64,000 bases of DNA from assembly GCF_037126465.1 (NCBI RefSeq), contig NC_088203.1:55093581-55157580 (forward strand). The letters run 5' to 3'. This stretch comes from Ornithodoros turicata. Its lineage: Eukaryota > Arthropoda > Arachnida > Ixodida > Argasidae. Of the stretch, positions 36,385 through 47,304 are shown in pieces. The notes under the pieces were generated by a model. That model made no database searches. It was given only the letters and a program-made list of their open reading frames with translations, and was not told the origin of the DNA. Numbering within the stretch: position 1 is the stretch's first letter; each line of letters begins with the position of its first letter. A program made the translations under genes and the position numbers.

Positions 36385-37290
36385 AGGCAGACATGTACAA
36401 GATACCTCAAGAAGTATTTAAAATAAGATAGTAAGTACTGACGAAAAATTGTAATTAAGATAGAGTATAAATACTTGAAAATGAAAGTAATTAAGTTAAA
36501 GTAGCAAATACTTCCGAAAGTATTTAAGATACACTTAAGATACTTTGGTAGGCGTCGTAGAAAAGTACGTGAACGTGAGTAGACACGTTTGAGTTTGAAA
36601 CACGTTGAGTTTGATGTCTTCCTGGTCGAAAGCATGTTCTTGTTGTAAGCAAAGCTTGCATTTGACTGAAATATTATTATCGGTTTCCGAAACATATTCG
36701 AAAATCGTCCGAAGGTTTGGCAATGAGAGTGAACGCGCCTCTTTCGTTGGCTTCATTCTGCGAACTGACAACGCAGGATGACTTTTTTATGTCCATAAAT
36801 ACCAGGGCTTGCTGTGGTCACTGACCGATCTGTCATACACACAACCTACTACATACAAACATTACATTATATACCTTACAAATTGAAAAAGTATAGAAGC
36901 TTGTCAAGCAGGGGTGTCCTAGAAGGCTAGCAGAGTCAGAGGGGATATTTTGCAGAACTCTGCTGCAGCTACAGGGCACTCATTATGAAACCCTTGCTCT
37001 TCGAATTCTTATCTTCCAGAAAAAAAGAAAACATTCAGGTCAACGTACGGGGTCGGAATGGAAATTCCCGCAGAGCGAGCATGCCAATGAAAAGAAAAAG
37101 AGAGAAAATGGAAAACTGAGAGGCGATCCAAAAAGTATAGTTAGAGTATATCGAGTAGAAGGTGCCACAAAATGTATTTGAGATAGAGTACATACTCCCC
37201 CGAAAAAGTATTGAGTAAGATACCAAGATACCACAAATAGTATTCAAAATACAGGGCCTTAAATACAATATACTCTATAAATACGCGTCG
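36385..37290 (-). mobile_element. Decayed hAT element with BED-finger remnant and AAGTATTTAAG words
   Basis: Both ends consist of imperfect GTATTT/AAGTAT/AAGATAC words in opposite orientation (36400-36545 and 37130-37285). This layout is common in hAT elements with word-like subterminal repeats. On the minus strand 36771-36600 reads RTIFEYVSETDNNISVKCKL and CLQQEHAF: an F-x-Y start followed by a C-x2-C pair as in BED fingers at hAT transposase N termini. The frame is then lost. The rest of the transposase is absent. The exact ends and TSD were not resolved. Confidence 0.6.
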
Positions 37291-38344
37291 ATATTCCCGG
37301 TTGAATCCCCGGCCTCCAAATTCACGTTCTCGGCACAATTGGAAAATGCTCGATTGCTTCGTAAGACGATGTGCCGTGTTTAAGCACGGCATAATTCCAC
37401 TCAAATTCACGGGTTTCTGCATGGTGTCTGTTCAAATCGTTCTAGCGAACGGAAGCCACATTTTAACGGCAGTTTGGCTTATCAGGGCGCACACGGCGAA
37501 ACAGCACGTTGATTAGTTTATGATTAGGTTAGTCCAAGTTCGGTGTTGGCAGTTTCCCGCGGGCGACTGTGCAATTTATAGTCAGGTGTAACATTTGTTT
37601 GCAGTTATTTTTTTTTTTTTTTGCAACTGTGATTTCTATCAAAACCCGTGAATTTAAATGAATTTAGGCGATAGTGATGCATATCACCCTGCGAAACTTT
37701 TTTAAGCTTCACCACGACCAGCCGCGACAAAAATATGTAGACCGAAACCAATTAATGATTGCAACAAATGACCTACTCAGATTTTTCTGTAGAAGGTGTA
37801 CACTGAAGATCTCAAAAGAGGTAGTACCCATTTTAATGCCGACGGCACCCTGCTTTAGAAGTCATATGCTTTTCACGAAACTCATTTGAATTTTTATTTA
37901 AATAATGAGCGCCTCCCGCTCATTCACACGGTGCGCAGCTTGTAAGGTGGCACCGTACGGACACAGAAAGTTCCGCGATTAGTGCATCCGTTCGCCACTT
38001 ATTTAATTTAACTGAACGCGGGGATCTAACTGAAGTGATAAAAAATTCGAATTGGCGACGTACTCGCAGGTGGATTGTGGGGCTTCCGGCAATACCTCCT
38101 GGAAACTTTGTAACTTTGAAAATATCCAAGCGAACCTCACTTTTTTTACAGAAATATGAAGTCCTCCACAGGCAACCGCAGACCACAGACGAAAACTTGT
38201 ATCGCAACAGTACCGCACTAAAAATGACGATTTAGCCCCGACTGCTTGATTTTCGCAAAGAAGCGTGCGCGAAATGTGCGTCAAGAGGAGGTTTTGCCTT
38301 CTTCGTGATAATGCAGGGGAATGTGGTGGCCAACACTTCCTTCT
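37291..38344. other. No recognised gene
   Basis: There is a poly-T run at 37608-37622. No motif-bearing frame or repeat boundary was seen. Confidence 0.35.
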
Positions 38345-39380
38345 CCCTGGTAGCACACTATGTTGCCGAAACGTTGCCCCAATGTTTTCTTCAAACGTTG
38401 CATAGACGTCGCTAATGTCCTCTTCAGGCCACGTTCTAGCAACGTTGCTAGAAAATGTTATACAACATTGCGGCAACATGACAACTGCAACATTCCACAT
38501 AAGGGCAACGTTATGACAACATTTAGGTAATATTGGCAAGAGGTTGGCGGAGGTATTTGTGCGCTATTATTTCTACTTCTTCTTACTTTTCTTTTTTTTT
38601 TTGCGTCGGATCAGAGATGCATACTGACTGCAATCACTTGCACGCCACTGTTAGCCGAATTGAGCTCTGCAAATCTCCGCTTCACTTATACTGGAGTGGG
38701 GCTAGGGGAGACCGCTTGGGTATCCCTGTAGGTATCCCGTTTGGATATAGAGATACTGTCATCAAGCAGTAGGCTCTATTTGCGAACAGGATGAGGCATA
38801 TACTAAAATGCGAAGTGTTGGGGGCATGCTCATTAAGTGTAGCAGTGCGTACAACGTTTGCAACGGTGACCAGGATGCGTTCTTGTAGTTAGCCCTTGCA
38901 TCTGCAAGAGTCAAGTGCACTCAACAACATTTTTGACATCCCTCCCTGTCATGTACTGTGTTTTTAATTCAAGCTTTCGTCTCTAATGTAATTACCTACT
39001 GTTTGGAGCTGTAAAACCGGTAGGTTTCCTCTGTGGGTAAGAGTGTTACGCAGTGTTATGTTGCTGGAAAGTCAATAAACAACGTTCAGGAAACGTACAG
39101 CCGCAATATTCCTCCAACGTTGCTCTGCAATGTTGCATGAACATTGGTGAATGTCAAGTAACGTTGGTCCACTTCTGACAATGCTGCAGGAACGTTCGGC
39201 CGCAACGTTGCTCAAATGTTGACCTTCCATGTTGCTTGAACATTGCTGAATGTCAAGTAACGTTGGTCCACTTTTGATAATGTTGCAGGAACGTTGCGAA
39301 ATGTTGATAAACGTTGCCCCACATTGGACAACATTCGCAACATTGCTGCAACGTCGAGGCCACAATATGTGCTACTAGGG
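38345..39380. mobile_element. TIR element built of CAACGTTGC words
   Basis: The left end CCCTGGTAGCACA (38345) and right end TGTGCTACTAGGG (39380) are inverted with one mismatch. Both terminal parts (38360-38530 and 39085-39360) are dominated by AACGTTGC/GCAACGTT/ACATTGC words. Within the right part a unit of about 110 bp (CATTGGTGAATGTCAAGTAA / CATTGCTGAATGTCAAGTAA) is directly repeated. No TSD or coding region was found. The long minus-strand frames translate the words. Confidence 0.7.
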
Positions 39381-39385
39381 CTCTC

Positions 39386-40070
39386 TCCGCACCTCCCGGG
39401 CGCTTTCCTTTTTGACAATCAAGTACGCGGGGCCAAATCATAATTCTTACTAATTTTTTTCGACTATTTCTGATGCTATACTGTGAATAGTTTTTGTTGG
39501 TGGGCCTGTGGTTATCCGTGGTTGACTTCATATTTCTGGCAATTTTCAAAGTTTAATAAAAAAAATTAATTGTTTACAAATTGTCCAAAGCCTTGCTAAA
39601 TTGCAGCAAAAGTTCCCAGAAGGTAATTGCCGGAAGTACCACAATTTTCCGGCGAGCACGTCGCCACAGTTACATTTTTTTGCCCTGTATATAACCGGAA
39701 AAACAAAAAATAAGTGATAATTAAATGTTGCGTAGATACATTAAAGGAGCTAGGAAAGCACTTTAATCACTAGCATTTTTTTTTAACCAAGCGGTTAGTA
39801 AGCTTATTAAAATGCACCATGCGAAGTAATACTATCAACAGGTGCATAAATATCGCAGAATTCGATTTTGAAAATCGCGACCATGCGCAACGACGGCAAT
39901 ACCCGGAACGAGCCGTCGAGCCGCTTGCGTCATTTTGACGTCAGAAAAGTGGAGCCCCTGATTGGTTTCGAAGAACGTCGTCTGCTATTTTTCACTCAGA
40001 ACCCCGCTGCAACGGTGGAAGAGGTTACTTTTCCTTTTTCTTTTGTTTATCAGATACAGTAAACGAAGAT
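39386..40070. other. No recognised feature
   Basis: AT-rich sequence without a recognised motif. Confidence 0.35.
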
Positions 40071-40081
40071 TGGTCTACAGA

Positions 40082-40487
40082 TAGGGTTGCCACCAGGCCG
40101 GTATTATACCGGCACGGCCGGTTATTTGCTCTCTTTGTCGGTTGCCGGTAGGAAGGTGATACCAGCAGCCTTTTGCCGGTATTTGTGACACAACACCTTT
40201 CATAGGGGCTTTTACGGGGTTTTCCTTTCAACATTCCGCTGCAGCTTGAATAAATCTGGAGCACAGACCCAACTCCGTAGTCACCAGTCGTTTTCTTAGT
40301 TATTCATTATTATTATCATTGTTGTCTTGAGCCAGTACGCTCGTTCTTTCTCTCTCTCTCTCTCTCTCTGTATACTGTCCACCCCTCACTTACTTTCCCT
40401 TTGCCGCGTACATTTCCTCATTTCCCTCTATTCCACCTCCTCTCCCTCAGCCGGTATTTTTCACTACGAAAGGTGGCAATTACCCTA
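40082..40487. mobile_element. hAT MITE with perfect 8-bp TSD
   Basis: The ends TAGGGTTGCCACC and GGTGGCAATTACCCTA are inverted apart from a small gap. The direct repeat TCTACAGA flanks both sides (40074-40081, 40488-40495). CCGGTATT words lie just inside both ends. A (TC)n run sits at 40348-40370. It is 406 bp with no coding capacity. The 8-bp TSD places it in hAT. Confidence 0.92.
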
Positions 40488-40499
40488 TCTACAGACATT

Positions 40500-42505
40500 G
40501 TTCAAGGTTAGGCCGTGAGATTGTAGAGGCTAGAGGCATCCTCATTGAACTCCCCGAACGGAAGTCAACCAAAAAGCGGTCATCCCCTCCCCACTTGACC
40601 TTGCTTTCCCTAAGGCGACCTTCCGGTGGATTATGAAAATAAACTTCATGTCATCATGTGCCAGTTGAACGCTGTTCTGTCCCTGTTTGTGTTTTGTATG
40701 CTGTTCGTTATCGTGGTGACTGTTTCTTGTTGTGTTGTTGGTGGCAATACGTATAAACACAGTGCAGCACTAAGCGCTGCTTCAGTTTGTTTTGTCACCA
40801 TATATATATATAGTGCATCAGTTTTATCCACCATATAGTGACCGACAACACCGGTTAAGTTTGCGTCAGACGACATATCAGCGTGCAAGCAACACGTGAC
40901 TAGCGTGGAAAACTGCCAACGGCAAACTGTAACCCCAGGTCCCCAGCCATAATATTGCATGCACACAACTAACCAACCAACATGCCGCCCTGCTAAGCCA
41001 AATTGCTTCTAAATGTGTCTTTCGTTCGCTAAGACGATTTGGACACATATAGAAAATTCCTGAATTTGAGTGGTTAAATAGTGATGTTATATGTTCTTAG
41101 TCGCGGCATATCATTTTACAAAGCAGCATTTCCCCTTTTCCTTATTTCCAGAACATGAATTTCGAGAACAGGGGTTTCACCTTATTCATCCATTGACAGG
41201 GAGAAAGCAGAGGGAAAGAAAACGGAAAGAAAGAAAAGAAACCAAGTCAGCACTGCCACTGACCCGCATAGAAGCGCGGTCGCCGCTTTCAACTTTTATT
41301 ACGTCACCAATTACGCTTTTTTTTTTTTTTTCATTCTCCTCCTGGTTTGACACGCGGAGGAGCGAGTCGAGTGGGAACACGCGTGGCGGTGTTCAAGTGT
41401 CATTTTTTTTGCACGAAAAACATCGTGCACAGAGAAAATTTTCGTGTTAATCATCAAGTAAGGCTCAGGTTCGCCTGATCCCTTTTGCATCAGGGCAGGC
41501 ACCACAAGGGACCTGCTTCCACAACGCGTTCGGAACGGTAAATTTTAGAGATGGCTTTCAGACCTCCTTTAAGGTAATTGGTGTAATAGGAACCAGGACT
41601 GATGTTGAAGGCTTGGTGCTGGAGGGATTTGGGAAAGGATTCCCTATTTTTGAGCTTCTTGTCATTTTCGAACCTTCTATTCTAAGATGATACTTACAAA
41701 TCATGCTTCGGAAAGGTCGAAATGAATAGCAATTCGGCCGGGATTGGACGTTGTCGCGGATGTCGAATTTATAGCCATATAATCTCTCTCTCATTAGCTC
41801 GAAGTTTCGCCAATGTATTGCAAATTGCATTTCTTACAGGTGATCAGGTAAGAGACACTGACTGAATTATCATGGACGGACTGGCGAATTTTCAGTACGA
41901 AATTAGATGTGGTGCTGTGCGCGACAGGTGTAGGAAAAAAATGGTTCCGCGTGAGTATATTATTCCTGCCCATACAACAAGAAATTATTTGTTCTAAAAC
42001 CCGTGCGCGACAGCTTACATGTCATTGTGAACGCACATGTTTCACAGCGCGCTCCATTGCAAGGATATTCATATGTTGGCTGTGGTGTTGCAAAGTGCTT
42101 TGCGATATATGTCGTTGCAAAAATTACACTATCTTTATCCAGCTTTGGTCTAGAAGAGAACATGATGAAAGAATTATGAATGAGTTCCGAGTGATAATTT
42201 CTCTGTAGAAAATCAGGACATTTGCTGGCCATGTTTATTAAACTTATTTTCTGCTGAACAAATTCTTTTAATGCTTTGCTTAACGGATATTTCCTTTCTG
42301 GTGAGTGGGGTTCGGGCTAGCAGCAACCCATGGAGGCTCCCTAGTTCGGGCTTAGTTCGAGCGCCGCTCTTTTGCACAGCTCTAGCTCATTGGTCCTCTT
42401 GCAACAGCCAATGATATCCCGTTCGCTCCGCCCATTCGTCCGAAAGACACTTTCACTTCGTCTATGAGTACGGTTCGCATCAGCCACGGCAGGTGAACAT
42501 GATGG
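40500..42505. other. No recognised gene
   Basis: Open frames at 41091-41450 (+) and 41558-41830 (-) show no motif. There are T-rich and A-rich runs near 41320 and 41405. No readable element boundary. Confidence 0.35.
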
Positions 42506-42506
42506 A

Positions 42507-42836
42507 AAGTATTTGTTCTGAGGCTGGACCATTAGAATGGTCCAGCCTCAGAACAAATACTTTAATGGGACAAACACAATAGCGTAGCCAGAAATATATT
42601 TCGGGAGAGGTTCGGTGAGAACATTACATATAGGGAGGAGGATTTATTCACTCTCGTTTCCCTCTCCGAAATGCACTACCAAAGGTACGGTTTCGGGAGG
42701 GGTTTGAACCCCCCAACCCCCTTCTGGCTAGGCCACTGGACAAACACAACAACAAGCCTCAAGGTGCCTGGGGGACCAGTCACCTTAGGCTTGTGTTGTG
42801 TTTTTTCCTTTATATGTTCCAGCGTCAAAACAATTA
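42507..42836. repeat. Multiply inverted SINE family 1 tails
   Basis: TTGTTCTGAGGCTGGACCA and its reverse complement form one hairpin (42509-42560). A second, larger fold pairs GGGACAAACACAAC and AACAAGCC with GGCTTGTGTTGTG further right, ending in ATGTTCCAGCGTCAAAAC. These are the 3' sequences of SINE family 1 in alternating orientation. The right-hand fold is interrupted by the hAT MITE at 42577-42738. Confidence 0.7.
42577..42738. mobile_element. 162-bp hAT MITE inserted in SINE, perfect TSD
   Basis: The left end CAATAGCGTAGCCAGAA and right end TTCTGGCTAGGCCACTG are inverted with a few changes, of the CAGTGGCGTAGCCAG type. The direct repeat GACAAACA lies on both sides (42569-42576, 42739-42746). 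Removing the element rejoins the SINE body. It has no coding capacity. Confidence 0.88.
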
Positions 42837-43028
42837 TACCCATAATTGAATTTTGAGTTTGAGAAGGTACTCCCCAAAGCAATTTCCCTGAAAAAAAAAA
42901 AAAAAGGAAAGAAAAAGAAATAAAGAAAAATGTTTATTGTTGTATGAGCTGTCCTGGTGTGAGGTGAGTTTATGAGTTATCTGATATGAGTTGTCTTGGT
43001 GTCAGCTTGGTGCTGGCTGTCCCAAGGG

Positions 43029-43430
43029 CAGTGGCGTAGCCAGACCTCCAAGGTAGGGGGGGGGGGGCTCGATACGAAAACTCGCCCCCCCCCCCCCCCC
43101 CCGCTGATCTTGTGTCGACAACACACACATACTTGTGCACACTGCAAACTGAGGATTAAAAAAAGGAACGAAAATAGTTAGACGTTCACAGTACGATTAC
43201 ATGTAGAGGCTGTCATGACCAATGAGGTGGTGTCACGAGATTGGAAGTACTTTGAAAGGCTCATACTTTGAAAACCATTCAAGAGTGCTTCTTAGATAGA
43301 CGCCATGGACTGCAAGAACTTTCGCGATCATCACACTGGTCCCCCCCACACCCATATATTATGTTCTCGGATTTGCACGATTTGTGTGGGTCGGTCCGTG
43401 GTCGGTAAGGGGGGCCCGAGCCCCCCGTAC
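43029..43430. mobile_element. CAGTGGCGTAGCCAG-type MITE, right end lost
   Basis: It begins with CAGTGGCGTAGCCAGACC, the same end type as the element at 42577. The G12 run at 43056-43067 and C18 run at 43085-43102 are inverted around a 17-nt loop. GGGGGGCCCGAGCCCCCCGTA at about 43408-43428 resembles the other subterminal region. The terminal CTGGC...CACTG is missing, and a LINE fragment begins at about 43440. The right limit is approximate. Confidence 0.5.
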
Positions 43431-43439
43431 CTGCAATAT

Positions 43440-43878
43440 CAATGCAGGGGTACTTCACTTTTATTGAAAACCAAAATTCCTTCCGATGGCACAGAAATTA
43501 TATACGTGAACTATCCTGCAGAACCAATGTCCACAAAAACTATTTTTTCCCACTAACAATTTCCTACTGGAATTCTCTCCCAAAGAATATAACTGAATGT
43601 GGCACCTTGTCCGACTTCTTAGGTAAAATAAACGTAGTAGTCCAATAATATATGTAACTTATATCCTGTCAGTTTTGTTTGTGTGTTTTTTCATGTTCCC
43701 TGTAAGAATTATTTTGGTGATATTGCATGAGTCCCAGTGTAATACACTTTGGCTTATTAATCCATACGTTGTAATTCTGTATGCTTTGTTGTGAGAGTTT
43801 CTCTTGTACGCTCCGTTTGTTCCACTCCTACGACAGCACCCCAGGGTGCTAGTAGTATTATTAAATAAATAAATATAA
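43440..43878 (+). pseudogene. 5'-truncated LINE, last codons of ORF2 and tail
   Basis: The frame to 43648 reads KNYFFPLTISYWNSLPKNIT, the SxxxWNSLP end motif of CR1/L2-like LINEs, and then LSDFLGKI. It is followed by a 3' UTR ending in TATTATTAAATAAATAAATA. The 5' truncation at about 43440 falls inside the neighbouring MITE. Confidence 0.72.
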
Positions 43879-44340
43879 ACCAAGCCTATTGTGCTGTTTA
43901 CTCTTATCGTTGAATAATCTATCTGAATCTGACTCTGATGTACTACATGCCCCGTACAGCTCACACCACAGTACTATTTGTTCAGCCTTACCTAATACGT
44001 AATTCGCCTAGTTTGTACATGGTTTCTCCCCTGGCTGCCTTGTCCTGCTCTTCACATATATCAGTGCACCACCACAAAGACACGAGGGCTGTTGTGGGCA
44101 CCTTACCAAAAATAAAATTGTTTCTTGGAATAAAGCGATGAAGAAGACAGACCGCCAGTCGTACAGGAAGAAATGTTGTGAGGGTACACTGTCTTCTTTT
44201 GGCAAGCTCCCTCATTCGGCACTTACCATGTCAAGTTGAAATGTTCGCACAATGGGGGTCCAGATATGTGGAACCCAGCAGCACCAGACATAAACAATGT
44301 CATTTGTGAAAATGTCCAGTCTAAGTTGCACAAAATTAAA

Positions 44341-44580
44341 TTCAATTCAGTTTATTGATTTCAAAAATCCCCTTGGAACAAGTTACATATGGCAGGAGCA
44401 AGCCATCTGCAGGGAGATAAAGTACAAAAAAGCTGAGTGGGAGTACAGACAGACATAAATACAGAGCTTGTGGACTAAGTGGCCTAGGTGATTATGCAGA
44501 AAAAGGAAATAGCGACAACTCGTATGAAATTGTGAAAGATAGAGGGGACAGTTGAGGTTCGGCAACTGAATGGGAAGCTA
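44341..44580 (-). repeat. Probable retroelement 3' end, minus strand
   Basis: On the minus strand this ends AAATCAATAAACTGAATTGA, an AATAAA signal followed by an AATTGAATT tail, typical of some LINE 3' ends. No coding motif is attached, so the call rests on the tail only. Confidence 0.35.
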
Positions 44581-44589
44581 TTCCGCTCT

Positions 44590-45654
44590 GTGAATGCTTC
44601 AGGAAAAATGACTTCATCAATGGACAAACTCAAGAAACTAGTGTGTTACCTGGACATCAAAGTTGTACCTGAGACATTAGGGCACAATATTGCCTTGGCC
44701 AACACTACTAGCAGTGTGTCAGATTCTGATAACAGAGGGCACCCCACAAGGTGTACCCGAAATGAAGTGCCGCTTGCTCTGTGCTGCAAAAAAAGAAATG
44801 GAAAAGCAATTCAGTTACAGAAAAGCCCATCAAAGCAAAGGAAGAGGAAAGCACAGCATAGATCAAGCAATGGAAGAGCAAAAAGAACTGCAAAAAGCAA
44901 TAGAAATTGGCATGCCCTCGTCAAGCGAAAAAGAGGTTCACTTCCTGACAGAAGAGACAAAACATCCGTCCCCACCCACACGCTAGCAATGGGGATGCCT
45001 GACAATCAGAGAAACAGGAAATCCAGGGTGGCGAAGCCCGAAAGCTGCGAGCCTGCCCTTCCCTTACCTATCTGCCTTACATATGCAAGGGGAGGTAGTG
45101 ATGTTGTACTTGCATTTGGAAAGCCCTCAAAGATATTTATAAGGCTCGTTGATCTCAGGTCCCTCGACACTACAATCGACAGGTCTAAAGAAGCCGAGCT
45201 ATGTGCGTCTGACCAGTTATTTCAGAAGGGCCACCTCTTCGACACAATAACTGAGGCATTTTTAATGTAGCTCAGCGTAAGGTTTGACAAGGTTGCAAGT
45301 ACTTACGCCTACTTGATGCCTCTGTTCAGAGGTGATAATGTGGCACATTTACTCGCAGAAGAACTGCTCGTCACCAAGTCCGTGGACGACAGGAACACGC
45401 TTTTCATCCCATATTACAAACGAGACAAGCAACGGGCAATGTTTGTTGCCCTCAGTGACACGGACTCAGTCCTGCTTTACGATCTCTTAACTGATTTTCT
45501 CAAGTACCTCTCCCTGGGAGGTCAGTGGAGTCCTCAAATAGTGCAACAGTGGTTGAATAGCGAAGAAGAGAGTGGTGGAATCATTGTGTGCTGGTTTGCA
45601 CTAGCAGGTGGCTTCAGGCTAGTAAGGACAAAGACAAAGACAAGGCGCATGTGA
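44590..45654 (+). pseudogene. Unrecognised coding remnant, possibly Ulp1/C48-like peptidase
   Basis: A 226-codon frame ends at TAG (45268-45270). The same frame continues at once for another 128 codons to 45654, so one stop separates two halves of a 355-codon reading. The first half is basic and low-complexity. In its middle (44690-44986) another frame reads better, as an acidic helical segment, suggesting a frameshift. The second half reads NTLFIPYYKRDKQRAMFVAL and SDTDSVLLYDLLTDFLKYL. That order (hydrophobic-IP, a segment where C48 peptidases carry HW, then a YD) recalls Ulp1-type SUMO peptidases found in some transposons. The catalytic His is not visible, so any activity would be lost. A different family is possible; confidence in the assignment is low. 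Confidence 0.35.
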
Positions 45655-46289
45655 CATAAGAAAAATGTGTCACCACATCTTTGAGAGCATTGTCAGTGGG
45701 TGCTTGAAACGCAGCTGAAGAGTGAAGCAGAAACGCTGAAGAGAAACGCAGATAAAGAGTGCTTCGGCTGTGAGAACAGAGAAGGTCACAGCAAGCAGAT
45801 GCGAAGTGATACCTGCATGCAGTACCACTGTGATTGCGTATGAGAAAAATATGTAACCGTGTTAAAACATGACACAAGACTCCAGTGCTGAGTGAATCGT
45901 TGCATATCTGGCGACACTGATGTTGCCAGACTACAGGAGCAGAATGAAACACGAAGTATTTTCTGAAGCAAGCTTGAAAAAAACTTTCTTGTTGAACTCT
46001 TCCTTGAAAGTAACTACACATTAATCACATGCAGCATCACTTGCACACGGAAGTCCGTGCGCTGGGTGCACATGGTTGGGCGCAGCAAGAGTTGGGCCCT
46101 GGGTACCACGGGCCCCTGAAGAGGCCCAGGATGCGGGCTCCCTTCCTTCAAAGATGACTCTCCTATCTCGCCATCCCTGCTTCCATGTAACCACTGACAC
46201 AGGCGTGGATGACGCTGATAGACAACAAATGAAATATGGTAATCCTGCTGTGCAGTGTTCCAGAAATACTACAATAGCACAATACAATA

Positions 46290-46696
46290 CAGTAAAGATC
46301 AGGGAACATTCTGGAAGTCCAGAACGTCAATACATCACTAATGGCATGACAGAACACTGCACAAGTGATGACGAAATGAGCCGAGTACAGTACTCCCCCC
46401 CCTCCCCCAGAAAAAAAAAAAAAATAAAGGAAAATCTGAGCCTAATCACAGTGAGGTAGTAGTCCCCAGTTCGGACAGCAGTGACACAAGTGTCGCTAAA
46501 AGCCAGCTTGTGTGATCCTTTCGCCGTTCAGAAGGGCAATTCCGATGTATGCTATAGTGATGGAGGCAGAGAGATGACGAGAGGTGATGTGACGAAGATA
46601 GATCTAATAGATATAACAGAAGATCTAACTGATGAAGAGCCAAGCACACGCCATGCGGTAGTACAGATGCTGAATATGGCAACATCCTTGGTGTAG
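46290..46696 (+). pseudogene. Fragmented acidic region with SUMO-interacting-like motifs
   Basis: One frame reads TSDDEMSRVQYSPPSPRKKK. After the A14 run at 46411-46424 a shifted frame gives SEVVVPSSDSSDTS. A further frame (46481-46696) reads KIDLIDITEDLTDEEPST. Clusters of V/I/L flanked by acidic residues and serines are the form of SUMO-interacting motifs. Length change in the A run could explain the frame jump. Together with the region 0.6 kb upstream this may be the remains of one gene, but the joins were not established. Confidence 0.3.
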
Positions 46697-46799
46697 AAAC
46701 TGAGGACAGACAGCCATGGAAAGGCAATATAGAGAATAGAGAGCCAGAGGTGGAAAGAATGCAGTTAGCTCCCATAACAAGACGCTGGACCCTCATTGC

Positions 46800-47300
46800 T
46801 GTAGATCTAAAGTAGTAAGAAATAATGTGCTTCGACCCACTGAAAGAATCCAGAAAGAATGTGAAGGACCACGGTGATCGTTTTTCTCTGTGTGAAATAC
46901 AGAAGAAACAGAAAATGGCACGTTAGCCTCGGTATGAAACTCAAAATGGTTCGTTAACTTCCAGCACGACATGAGCAGCTGTGGTGTTTTGGAGTGCTGA
47001 GGTAGAACACTTCTCAGCTTGTAGGACACTCACCCAGCAACATGTACTTGAAATGAAAAGGTGGATATGTGATAGACCTCGGAGACACTACCTTGGCCGG
47101 GACTGTTTAACACAGATGGCAAACAGATGACTAAGCTGGAGTCACTGAAGAACGATGAACATGGTGTTAAGTGCATGGCGCACAGCAGCAAGGGATGTCT
47201 TAATGCGATCATCCACAATCCATTCAACTGTTCTCCGTGAACGTGAACTCGTGGGATTCAAGATAATGCATAGGTGATTATAACAAATCATGTGGGCACA
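46800..47300. other. No recognised feature
   Basis: Only short motif-free frames. Confidence 0.35.
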
Positions 47301-47304
47301 AAAA

